Part shown: piece after piece, positions 54,994-64,000 of the stretch
Position numbering within the stretch: the first letter of the stretch is position 1
Layout of the letters: the number at the start of each line of letters is the position of its first letter
NCBI GenBank assembly: GCA_949825045.1
Contig: OX463822.1
Coordinates: forward strand, 33,978,703 to 34,042,702
Direction of reading: 5' to 3'
Length of the DNA: 64,000 nt
Source of the DNA: Argyresthia goedartella
Lineage: Eukaryota; Arthropoda; Insecta; Lepidoptera; Argyresthiidae
Notes under the pieces: generated by a model
Told to the model about the DNA's origin: nothing
Databases searched by the model: none
The model's input: only the letters and a program-made list of their open reading frames with translations
Made by a program: the position numbers and the translations under genes

Positions 54994-55439
54994 AAGGGTC
55001 AATGCATTCTCTACTGCAACATGATACCTCTTAGAGCGTTTGAAATTGCCATATGAGCAATTTAAAAACCATATAAAAACTACTTTATCTAAAAAGGGGA
55101 TATTACAACATTCAATATTACATAAATGACAAGAGTGCATGAGTTAGTCTAACTCAACATAGAACTCGCTTAATACTTTTGTAATTATTTATTCCTGCAT
55201 ACTATTTGTAATACGTAATATTTGAACTAGTTAAACAAAACCTAGAGATCTAAAAATCTGTGGGAGTTTCTTCGCCCTGCTTCTCGCACAGTGGTCCAAT
55301 GTAGAGAAGAGATAAAAATGACGGTGTCTAAACATAATATGTAATATTTACTGTTAATATTTACAGAGAATAAAGAATTTTGTATATTGAAAAATTTTGA
55401 ATGTTGACAAGGTAAATCACCAAAATAATCGACGTAAAA

Positions 55440-55640
55440 GCTATGACATTGCAGCAGGCTGGCCATATAAGCTGACTAACGGACAACAAATGTACAGCAA
55501 ACACAAGGTTGGAAGGCCGATATAGAGATGCAAAGACGAACTTTCGAAATTCAACCAAAACTGGAGGAGAATAGCCAAAGACCGGACAGCCTGGCGAAAC
55601 CAGGCTAAAGCTCTTTTCAAAAGCAGAAAATAATCAAAAA
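55440..55640 (+). pseudogene. RTE-like LINE ORF2 C-terminal fragment
   Basis: Frames hold AGHIS and DNRWTANTRLEG-like text and 'NWRRIAKDRTAWRNQAKALF' broken by a shift, the same region as 52380-52680 but a different family. Confidence 0.55.
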
Positions 55641-56160
55641 TAGTCAATTGATGAAATATATGATTGATAAATGAAAATAATTACAATACACTCAGAATTT
55701 ATTTTATAGGGTTGGGTCTTATATAAGACACATTGAAATTTGAAGATTGGAGTACTTAGGTGGTTAGGGGGGGGTCCTTAGCTAACCTCTGATACCATTT
55801 TCTGATTTAGGAAACATCATTTTAGCACTTTAATTATAAAATATGTTTACGCGATTCTCGGAACGACAAATGTTAAACACAAAAGCTCCAACGTTGGATA
55901 TTGGTACATGATTTTAGTACAAATTACAAGATTTTGTTGTAATGGTAGAAATTTGCGTCGGCCATTTTGTATTTTCTGACATAACATAATGACTAGCTCG
56001 CTCATTTCATTCCGTTTCCTTCCGTGTTTCGTGAATGTTCTGTTGCGCTTTCGTTGCTGTTGCGTTTTATCCGTGATTCTCTCGACGACTTTGGCTTTGT
56101 TTACTTACTAACTACTTTATGGAGTTTTGATACCATGTTGCACCGGAGTCACGGAAGCAA
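55641..56160. other. CPOX upstream region, no gene
   Basis: AT-rich; an open frame starting at 56024 is not recognised. A GGGGGGGG run is near 55775. Confidence 0.4.
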
Positions 56161-56169
56161 ATTGCAGTG

Positions 56170-56440
56170 TTTAAAAACTAAAGATAGGTTTGTTAGGTTC
56201 ACACGTTATAGCAGACTCGGTAGCCGGAGCGAAGCGGAGCGGAGCGAGGCGACCCTCTACTCCTGGCCTCTAGTCGGAGCAGAAGCATCCCCGAGCATGT
56301 CACATCAGAACCAAATTGGTTGATTTAGGTCACTTGCTGTTTTAAAACTAAAGATAGGTTTGTTAGGTTCACACGTTACAGCAGACCCGGGAGCCGGAGC
56401 GAAGCGGAGCGGAGCGAGGCGACCCCCTACTCTTGGCAAC
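56170..56440 (+). repeat. 170-bp direct duplication
   Basis: TAAAGATAGGTTTGTTAGGTTCACACGTTA and GCCGGAGCGAAGCGGAGCGG occur at 56179-56260 and again 170 bases later (56349-56430), about 95% identical by eye. Confidence 0.85.
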
Positions 56441-56605
56441 CCCCCCTCTAACCCCTCCCCTCCTCCAACTCCCCCGAAATCCAAAAAATGTAGGCATTTT
56501 CTTCAATCTTTGGACCTCCATAACATAAAAACTAATGGTTTCCTAAAAGGGGGGTAGGTGGGGGGAACTCCCCTCCCCCTCCCCCTCCACCCCCCCTCCC
56601 CCAAA
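56425..56605. repeat. C-rich / G-rich low-complexity stretch
   Basis: Runs such as CCCCCCTCTAACCCCTCCCC and GGGGGGTAGGTGGGGGG, then CCCCTCCCCCTCCCCC. Could form G-quadruplexes on either strand. Confidence 0.8.
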
Positions 56606-57416
56606 TTCAATGTGTCTTATACAAGTACTTACCCAATTTATAAATAAGAGATAATAATTACAAATATTTACGATGAACAATAACATGTAACAATAAATTA
56701 TGTCACAATATGTAATGGAATATCCAATCAACGGCTTATCTAATCATTGGATATTCGGATGCATATTTACCTAAAGTAAATTTTTGGCTATAAAATTATG
56801 TTCTTCGATTCTTCATTTTTATTTTTAATAATAAATCCGAATGCCAGGAAAGTAATGCATACTAATCGGTTGCACAGTATGGAAGCAACTTGTTAAAAAT
56901 ATTTAGTAAAAAAAAAACATATTCAAATGCTTCTTTACTAAAATTCAATGTTTAATCCCCGATGAAAATATATAGGTGTGCTGCGCTGGAAGTGTGTAAG
57001 AGGAGGGACATGTGTGTTAGTTAAAAAAAAACAAAAACTAAGAAAAATATTTTATAAAATTTTGTACTATATCCTAATTGGGCGTAAATATTAGCTTAGT
57101 TAGAATAACATTAATCACTATCATCTATTAATAATAATAATCCTTTATTGCACAGAAAACACAGTGGAAATTATAACAGAAACAGTATGCAAAGGTGAGC
57201 TTATTTCTAAAAAGAAATTTCTTACAGCTAACCTGTGAAGAAAAGAGAAAAATAAAATATAGAGAGGTAGTCCTAGTGTACAATTAAGAGTTAAAAGAAA
57301 TAAATAAAATAAATATACTATCAAATAAATCACAATACACCCTACGTAATTACTATAAAATAAATAAATAGAATACAATAAATAAAAAGATATACATAAA
57401 TACTATGAGATACCCA
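56606..57416. other. AT-rich flank, no gene
   Basis: No coding or repeat homology except (AAT)n near 57130 with TCCTTTATTGCACAG, a LINE-like tail (minus strand) that may be the 3' end of the LINE-E copy that follows. Confidence 0.45.
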
Positions 57417-57790
57417 CTATTCGGAAGAGAGGAGATGTTGTTTCAATTTTTTCTTGAAAGTGACCAAGGATTTGCAATCCCTTATAGCGCAAGGAAGTGC
57501 ATTCCACAAACGTATTGCCCTTAACCTAAACGAGTGCTCGTAAGCAACAGTGTTGTGCTGAGCAATTGACAAAAGTGACACCGTGTGAGATCTCCGAAGT
57601 CTATCCCCTGAGAAAAGATACTCAAAACGTTCACGAAGATATGCAGGGTAGCACGGATTTCTCAAAATATTGAAGAGGAAGGAGATAATGTGCATATCAC
57701 GACGAAGTCGGATCGGGAGCCAGCCTAATTCCCTACGATATTGGGACACGTGGTCATCGTCGTCTATTACTATAATAAAATATGCATCCG
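57417..57790 (-). pseudogene. LINE-E copy 2, ORF2 C-terminus
   Basis: Reads [40 protein letters not shown] and RAIRLWNALPCAIRDCKSL, parallel to 49390-49896. The upstream part is replaced by unrelated sequence near 57790. Confidence 0.78.
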
Positions 57791-57869
57791 ATTCTATAGT
57801 CAGGCAAAACACAAAATTAACTGATTCTGGAAATGCAGGATTTTTACGATCGATACACACGTGCATTCC

Positions 57870-58145
57870 AATATTAGCCAACACATGAACATAGGTAAAT
57901 ATACATCCGATTCTATAACCTGTGGCACAAGCAGGAATAATTACCAGAGTGAAAAAGTGTTCGAGTTCAGATAAAATAAACCTTATATCATTGTGCATAA
58001 GTCACTGACAGTTCGATTCACATACTTTTTCGACGCATAAATATATCCTGCATTTGCAATAGCAGAATTTTTCGATACAAAAGTGTATACATACTATATT
58101 AGCCAACACCTTAACATTAGGTAAATATACATCTGATTATCCGAT
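57870..58145. mobile_element. MITE family M2 copy inside a direct repeat
   Basis: 57925-58040 matches the M2 element at 18290-18432 in reverse. It is flanked by direct repeats of TATTAGCCAACAC-T-AACAT-GGTAAATATACATC (57870-57912 and 58103-58140). Confidence 0.55.
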
Positions 58146-58249
58146 CTCTGCTTATGACTTACATCAGTTACATCATACATGAAACACACATAAAAGGTAG
58201 ATACTAATTTAGATGGCTATCATTAATTTGTTTTTAACATAACAATTGT

Positions 58250-58450
58250 AAATAAATGTACATCTAACTAATATTATAAATGTAAAAATAGCAATGTTTG
58301 GATGTTTGTGCCTCAATCACGGTAAAACGGCTGAACGGATTTGAAAGAAATTTAGCACAGAGATAGTTTATGAGCTAGATTAACATATAGGATATATAGG
58401 AGACTTTCCATAAACATACAGACGAAGTTACATGCATCAGCTAGTAAATT
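58250..58450 (+). repeat. Lepidopteran interspersed repeat (Helitron-like wording)
   Basis: GTTTGGATGTTTGTG, AAACGGCTGAACGGATTTG, GAAATTTAGCACAGAGATAG and the end CAGCTAGTAAATTA follow the consensus order of a very common moth repeat that I associate with non-autonomous Helitrons. Class assigned from memory. Confidence 0.5.
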
Positions 58451-58576
58451 AAATATCTTGAAGTCTAAGGACACGTTAAATGAAAATGATAGATCATGGA
58501 TCTGATTATAGCTAAAGGCTATTCGTGCAGCTGTTTTTATTACCAGGTTACTGGGTTTACATTAGAAAATATAGGT

Positions 58577-58608
58577 AAGAAATCTCTTGTTATAACAAGA
58601 GATTTCTT
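58577..58608. repeat. 32-bp perfect palindrome
   Basis: AAGAAATCTCTTGTTA joined directly to its reverse complement, no loop. It touches the left end of the mariner element. Confidence 0.9.
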
Positions 58609-59915
58609 CACAGTCAAGTCATAAGTTCTGTCACACAATAAAAACTTTTGAATTTAGAACGCTGGCCACAAAAAAGTTTATTGAATTCGAATTTCGAATT
58701 TTTCATGAAAATAAAAATGTGTACTTTTTTGAATTTTCCTCATTTTTAAATATGGAGTGGACACTTAAAGAAGACCGTGTCGCAGTTATTGCGTTGCATC
58801 GTTGCGGTTACGCGCCAATTCAGATTTTCGACTTACTGAAAAATTTGAATATAACCAAAAGATTCGTTTATCTTACCATAAAACGATACAATGGAGACTC
58901 TTGTGTAGATGACAGGTCAAGAAGTGGTCGCCCTCGCTCTGTTAGGACTCCAGCAGTGATAAAAGCTGTGAAGGCGCGAATTCAAAGAAATCCCATACGT
59001 AAGCAGAAACTGTTGGCCCTTCAGATGGGGTTAAGCAGGACCACGGTGAAAAGGGTGTTAAATGAAGACTTAGCTTACGGCATATCGAAGAAAAACAGGA
59101 CATCGTTGGGACGCTCGTTTAATGGACCTGAGACTGACGAGATGCCGCGCTTTGTTGAAGCGGTACGCGGGAAAAAAGCATCGGGAAATTCTTTTTTCGG
59201 ATGAAAAAATTTTCACCGTGGAAGAGAGCTACAACAAACAAAATGATAAGGTGTATGCACACAGCAGTGAAGAAGCGAGCAACCGTATTCCGCGTGTCCA
59301 ACGAGGTCATTTTCCATCCTCGCTCATGGTTTGGTTGGGAGTCTCTTATTGGGGCTTAACTGAGGTACATTTTTGTGAGAAAGGCGTAAAAACGAATGCA
59401 GTTGTGTATCAAAATACAGTCCTCAAGACCGTTGTGGAACCTGTTTCTCATACCATGTTTAATAACAGGCACTGGGTATTCCAACAAGATTCTGCGCCAG
59501 CTCATAGAGCGAAAAGCACACAAGACTGGCTGGCGGCACGTGAAATCAACTTCATCCAGCACGAAGACTGGCCCTCTTCCAGTCCAGATTTGAGTCCGTT
59601 AGATTACAAGATATGGCAACCCTTGGAGGAAAAGGCCTGCTCAAAGCCTCATCCTGATTTGGAGTCACTCAAGGCATCCTTGATTAAGGCAGCCGCCGAT
59701 ATTGACATGGACCTCGTTCGTGCTGCGATAGACGACTGGCCACGCAGAATAAAGGCCTGTATTCAAAATTGCGGGGGTCATTTTGAATAAACTTTATTAC
59801 CATAAGAATCTATGTTTTATTAAGTTCATTTTGCTATATAAATGTTTACATAAATAATAAACATGTCTAAATTATTTCATATTGCACATGTGACAGAACT
59901 TATGACCTGACTATG
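58609..59915 (+). mobile_element. mariner-type transposon, DD37D (maT-like), with both terminal inverted repeats
   Basis: Left end CACAGTCAAGTCATAAGTTC (58609 on) and right end, reversed, CATAGTCAGGTCATAAGTTC (to 59915); 27-base ends differ at two positions. Right flank TA; left flank TT, so the TA duplication has mutated or my border is off by a few bases. Length 1.3 kb, normal for the superfamily. It contains one transposase gene with a frameshift. Confidence 0.9.
58752..59790 (+). pseudogene. mariner (DD37D) transposase, one frameshift
   Basis: Starts MEWTLKEDRVAVIALHRCGY with a paired helix-turn-helix region, the GRPRS motif (RSRSGRPRSVRT) and a second HTH (LSRTTVKRVLNEDL). Near 59100 the frame shifts by +1. 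The rest reads ILFSDEKIFTVEE (first catalytic Asp), HWVFQQDSAPAHRA (second) and SPDLSPLDYKIW (third). There are 37 residues between the second and third Asp, which is the DD37D signature. About 345 residues if unbroken, as usual. All three Asp are intact. Confidence 0.88.
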
Positions 59916-60992
59916 TATATATATTTTTTGTGCAATAAAGTAAGTAGTCAGTAAGTAAGTACCTAACTAATATTCTATTATCATCAAACTCATGATAATC
60001 CTTATCACATGGGCAATGTTCCGAGTAATGTATTGTTTACGTATGTTTATTGATTCGTTAACAAAACGTGGTTCTCGTCACGTAGATAGGCATACGCCGG
60101 AAAAAGACAATTACTGACATGCACTGTGCACCCGTAATAAAGTTTTCGAGACTAGACCTTGGCTCATGTATAGTTTGAAATAAACAACTATCTTGCTTTA
60201 CCGATTCATTTTATCTATATGTTATCTTTTAGATACCTACGGGTGGCGGTGGAATAACTCACTTATAATGACGATTTCGTATCTTCTTGTAGGTACTGAT
60301 GTAGCTGAGAGTCTGGAAACTTCTTGCCACGATTTTAAACGACATTTTTATATACAAATGTGGCTAAAATCGTGTGAAATAAACAAAAATACAACGAGAA
60401 ATCGTGATGTTTACATGGAGCGGCGGAGCACATAGGTAGGAGGACAGCTGATAATGACATGTCACTGACAGATAAAGTGTTACTATAACGTAGAAAAAAT
60501 ATCTACTAAATAATTCCGGTGCTTTCTTAATATTTATTAGCCTAAATATAAGTTTTGCGCGCATATTATTTTTTGAACTTAGTTTAGGATTTCTTCATTG
60601 ACCGTTTTGTCAATTTATATAATTTTTTCTTATCAGATTTCGTGCAGTATGTACACATCAGCAAAACAGTACTCAATGTTCATTCGCTTTATTTAATTTT
60701 ATTATTCCCATTTGAAAATATACATGACCGTTATACTCTGTGCAATCCTTTATTCTAAAAAATTACAGTATTTAAGAACGTAACTTTCTGGGATCATGAC
60801 TGTAATTTGAATAATAAATAAATAAATAAAATAAAATTTGCTTAATGGGAACTATGAGTAAATGAAAATAAAGTTTCAACCGAGCACAAAAATAAACCTT
60901 CGACTTCAATCCTAGTTCCAGCCGAAACCGAAAATTTAAACACATGTGAAAATTTACACAATTCCCTGACTTTTTGAGCTTTATCCTCATAG
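59916..60992. other. Upstream flank, no gene
   Basis: AT-rich. Bases 60328-60378 form an imperfect hairpin (CCACGATTTTAAACGACATTT... / ...AAATGTGGCTAAAATCGTG). A TATA-like AT tract precedes a LINE-B copy. No coding signal. Confidence 0.45.
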
Positions 60993-61660
60993 GACTTGCA
61001 GTGGGGACCCCACATAGATAAATTGGCTGGTTAATTAAGTTCTGCGGCTTACGCTGTTAGGAACATCAGACAAAGCACGGATGTGGCTACATCTAGGCTA
61101 GTATATTTTAGTTACTTTCATAGTGTGATGTCCTATGGTATCTTGTTGTGGGGGAAAGCAGCGGATATTCAAACTATTTTTATTTTACAGAAAAGAGCCA
61201 TTCGAGCAATTTATAATTTAAAACGAACAGACTCCTTAAGAGAGCTTTTTCTTTCAAGGGTCAGTGCATTCTCTACTACAATAAGATACCTCTGGAGATT
61301 TTGAAATTGCCATTTGAGCAATTTAAAAAGCATGTTAAAGCGACTTTGTCGAAAAAGGGATATTACAATGTTCAAGATTACTTAAATGACAGGACTGTAT
61401 GGGGTTAATCTGGCTCAACACAGACCTTGCTGTTAATAATTTTGTAATTATTTATTCCAGCTTATTAAATAAAAATAAATCATAATTGTATTAGTTAAGC
61501 ACAACCTATTTTAAAAAGAGATCTAAAAATCAATCTGTGGGAGTTTCTACGCCCTTCTCCTCCCACAGTGGTCCAATGTAGAGAAGAGGCAAAAAATGAC
61601 GTTTGCTAAGTATATGTAAATATCTACAGTAATAAAGTACTTTTGAGTTTGAGTTTGGAA
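60993..61660 (+). mobile_element. LINE-B copy B7, internally deleted
   Basis: CTTGCAGTGGGGACCCCACATAG then the [14 protein letters not shown] block (61083-61260). About 190 bases are missing before TTTCAAGGGTCAGTGCATTC. The end of the ORF and the 3' UTR follow, closing with TTTGAG repeats. Confidence 0.85.
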
Positions 61661-61859
61661 TTTCTTAGACAACGTAATTGTTAAGATGATGAACTCAATT
61701 CTTTGTGTGTTGTACTGGCATATGAGCCACTTGCTAAATAGATCTATGTAGTAGTATTGTCTTGTTCTAGGGCTTGTACAAGCGTTTGTGATATGAAGTA
61801 TACGTGGCTAGGTCAACCACTTTAACATGATAGTAGAGCGTATCGTTTCGGGGATTAAG
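61661..61859. other. No feature
   Basis: Unremarkable sequence between two LINE-B pieces. Confidence 0.4.
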
Positions 61860-62160
61860 CAAAAATCTATATTTATATCTAAGTTTTTTGTATACCTCTC
61901 TAGTCTATAGGACGTAATAGGTCTATAAAATGATGGATAAGTCGTATCATTACTAACAACAGGGAATGAAGCTGTTTGACCGCTATGATCCGATTTTAAA
62001 CAGTCAATTACATCTTTACTTATGAATACACAGTCACAAAAAACGTCATGTAAGCAATTTTGGCTGGTAAGTGTAATTCTAGACGGCTCTAGAAATACAT
62101 GACATAAATTAAATTATTCATTCAAATCTACATTAAGATTTTTCATTTTCTTGGTCTCTA
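61860..62160 (-). mobile_element. LINE-B endonuclease fragment
   Basis: Parallels 44500-44860: TATATCTAAGTTTTTTGTATA, CCTCTCTAG, GGTCTATAAAATGATGGAT, GGCTCTAGAAATAC, ACATAAATTA. Frames broken. Confidence 0.6.
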
Positions 62161-62924
62161 GTGGGATTTCTTGCCACGGGTTAAAAATAAAGTATAGTAA
62201 AAACTACCAAACTGGTAATAGTTGTAGGAGTCTTGCCACATCATACTGCGTTTTAAAATTTAGTCTAAGGTTGGAGGGGCAAAATTATATAACTAATTCA
62301 GGACATCAAACATCACGGTCAAAACAACAACAAGGAAGGCAGAGGTACAACTAGTTCGAAAAGGATATTGCTTATATATTGTTATAAAAAAAATAGTCCA
62401 CGCCTCGTTCTCGTCTCGCTCGGTCACAGTGCAGTCTACATTGGGACCGCCCTCCTATGTGAAATAACTTGGTAAAATTAGAGCTGAAATTTTGCATGCA
62501 TACGTAAATCGGATGACAATGCAATATTTCCATTTTTTTGAAACCTGCAAAAATTGTTGGACTTTCAGACGAATCATGAATATAAAATCTCCCACATAAT
62601 AAAGTCGTTCTTATTGTACTCATGAATTAGCGCTTGCTTTAACCCAGATGTTACTACCGATCGTTTATACGATCAATTTTGTTTCATAGGATTTCTGCCT
62701 TAACTTAAAGTGTAAAGTTAAAAACTATGTAAGATTAGCCTCACTGGAGATAAAAGATCAATTTAGAAAATTTAGAGAGAGTCCAAAGGTGGTAGATGAT
62801 ATCATATCATGGTTGGACCCAACTTACCTCTCACGATACCAAGTCCAGTATTAATTTTGGAAATGGTTGAATGGAACTCATGACATGATTAATAAAGGTG
62901 ACTTGTAAGTTGTACCACATTAAT
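62161..62924. other. No gene recognised
   Basis: Bases 62705-62850 give a short open stretch (RLASLEIKDQFRKFRESPKV) on the plus strand with no family that I know. Otherwise featureless. Confidence 0.35.
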
Positions 62925-63070
62925 ATAATAATACATAATAATAATAATAATACCTCTTTACTGCGTACCAAAACCGCACGTTACGATCAGCATAATGTTA
63001 AACTACTTGGTAAAAACTCATTTCTTATCTGAAAAATTACAAATTATGACCATAATGTGTAATTGTAGCT
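62925..63070. repeat. (AAT)n microsatellite and repeat shared with 48655-48790
   Basis: AATAATAATAATAAT at 62937-62952, then ACCGCACGTTACGATCAGCATAATGTTAAACTACTTGG, the reverse of the 48.7 kb copy. Confidence 0.65.
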
Positions 63071-63247
63071 GTCGTGCGCGGTATTGCGTAGAAATAAAAC
63101 TAACCAGGGAATGGCTGCATCCAACCAGCGAAAACTTCTTCTTCTGCTTTCAAACATTCGAAGGCGTAGGCGATAAAGAAATAAAGAATTTTGATCCATT
63201 CGATAATAATTGAAAAAATACACTAATGGAGCGTTTTATAATAAACG

Positions 63248-63474
63248 GGCTGTGGTTTTAAACAGTCTCCATATTTTGGGGAATGATAGTACCCATCAAT
63301 ATGAACAACTTTCCGATCATCTGATTATAAGTTACTTTGAGAGACCCAAATTTTTTTTTCGCATGCGAAAAATGTTTCTTGTGCAAAGTTGTTCGTAATT
63401 ATGGGTACTAATTAACTAATATTCCTAAGTCACTAGCATTCCTCAAAATATGGAGACTGTTTAAATCCACAGCC
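63248..63474. mobile_element. Foldback element, 227 bp
   Basis: GGCTGTGGTTTTAAACAGTC...GGGGAATG (63248-63285) is inverted in 63437-63474. The pairing goes on inward (TAGTACCCAT.../...ATGGGTACTA and GAACAACTTT/AAAGTTGTTC). Confidence 0.8.
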
Positions 63475-64000
63475 TGTATATTAGCCACAACACACTATTA
63501 TCTCCGACGTATACTATCTACAATGAAACGCAAGTTCCTCAGACGCAAGAACAGAGAAATACTCAAATCAACTCATCAACAATAAATGTACCAAACAAAA
63601 ATGTAACTCTCTCTATCAATAATTGTACCAATGTTTTGAATGTTAACTTTTATACTTTTCATTGTCATTATTTTTAATAAAGGCTTATCTCATATTATTA
63701 TTGTGTTAATTGTTAATAATTTAAGTGTCTTAGTCTTGGGTGAACTTAAATCGTCACCTGCGACAGAAGACACTGATTTATCCCCTTGGTTAATAATCTA
63801 CTATTTATTAATGTTTCACGACAAGTTGCGGCAGTATGACGAGAAGTTTTATAACTTATACGATGATCACTAACTTATTATTGGACGGCTCAGGATGGAA
63901 GATTTAGTTAATTTTGTTTATCAGTGTCGGTCAATTTATTATTATTTCTTTATGATATTAGTTAAAAAAATGGTTTGTTTCAAATAAGTAACGAAAATAA
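63475..64000. other. Right edge, nothing assigned
   Basis: An open frame 63640-63873 (77 codons) starts with a hydrophobic run then SSPATEDTDLSPW. No family recognised; it may be chance or a fragment of an exon. Confidence 0.3.

Larger units (their letters stand above)
54250..55375 (+). mobile_element. LINE-B copy B6, just upstream of the CPOX start
   Basis: Decayed reverse-transcriptase end (LQWEPQIDKL, AAYGVRNIRQNTDVATARLA) and 3' UTR (AGATCTAAAAATCTGTGGGAG). Its left edge lies only some 50-90 bases from the CPOX start codon, in opposite orientation. Two segments have been replaced by inverted copies of neighbouring sequence (54645-54710 and 54947-54993). Confidence 0.8.

Noticed and set aside
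63640..63873. Small membrane-protein gene
   Set aside because: The hydrophobic stretch is AT-driven, no conserved motif and no supporting context. Left as unassigned.

Overview
The window is insect nuclear DNA, most likely from a moth or butterfly. It is AT-rich, has split genes with GT-AG introns, and is packed with transposable elements. It carries the tRNA-derived SINE, the GGGTTCCGTACC-type repeat and the BEL/Pao, LINE and mariner families that I associate with Lepidoptera. No species can be named from sequence alone.

Two host genes lie on the minus strand, one behind the other. (1) CPOX, coproporphyrinogen-III oxidase of haem synthesis, runs from about 54202 to 19088. It has seven coding exons (53924-54202, 53081-53238, 47746-47876, 45120-45246, 39148-39311, 38525-38694, 19088-19225) whose phases fit into one 388-residue protein. 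(2) Pez, the PTPN14/PTPN21-type FERM-domain tyrosine phosphatase, starts at 17102 and leaves the window at base 1. It has five exons (16470-17102, 10859-11025, 8223-8418, 1131-1288, 1-520) in matching phase. They encode the FERM domain and part of the PPxY-containing linker; the phosphatase domain lies beyond the left edge.

Nearly everything else is intron or flank filled with mobile DNA. Pez introns hold a 3 kb LINE, a Tc1 fragment, several decayed LINEs and a SINE. CPOX intron 6 (38524 to 19226, 19.3 kb) holds a LINE nested inside another element's ORF, a BEL/Pao retrotransposon that has lost its 5' end and RNase H, and a LINE with ORF1 and most of ORF2. At least ten pieces of one LINE family (called LINE-B here) are scattered throughout. 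Upstream of CPOX (54.2-64 kb) there is no recognisable host gene, only LINE pieces, a DD37D mariner with terminal repeats, MITE-like foldbacks and AT-rich DNA.

The most interesting segment is 40830-43361, in CPOX intron 4. It is about 2.5 kb of bacterial-looking DNA: a broken ankyrin-repeat gene followed in the same direction by a broken large serine recombinase, a pair typical of Wolbachia-like or other Rickettsiales symbionts and their prophages. It interrupts a LINE-B copy and is flanked by inverted copies of the same LINE reverse-transcriptase segment. I read it as a decayed transfer from an endosymbiont into the insect nucleus.

Other unusual structure: degenerate partial copies ('echoes') of CPOX exons 2, 3 and 5, each just downstream of the real exon; a 144-bp satellite in intron 3 interrupted by a 715-bp foldback transposon with an 8-bp target duplication; and many perfect hairpins, some inside LINE copies where the sequence looks rewritten by inverted template switching.
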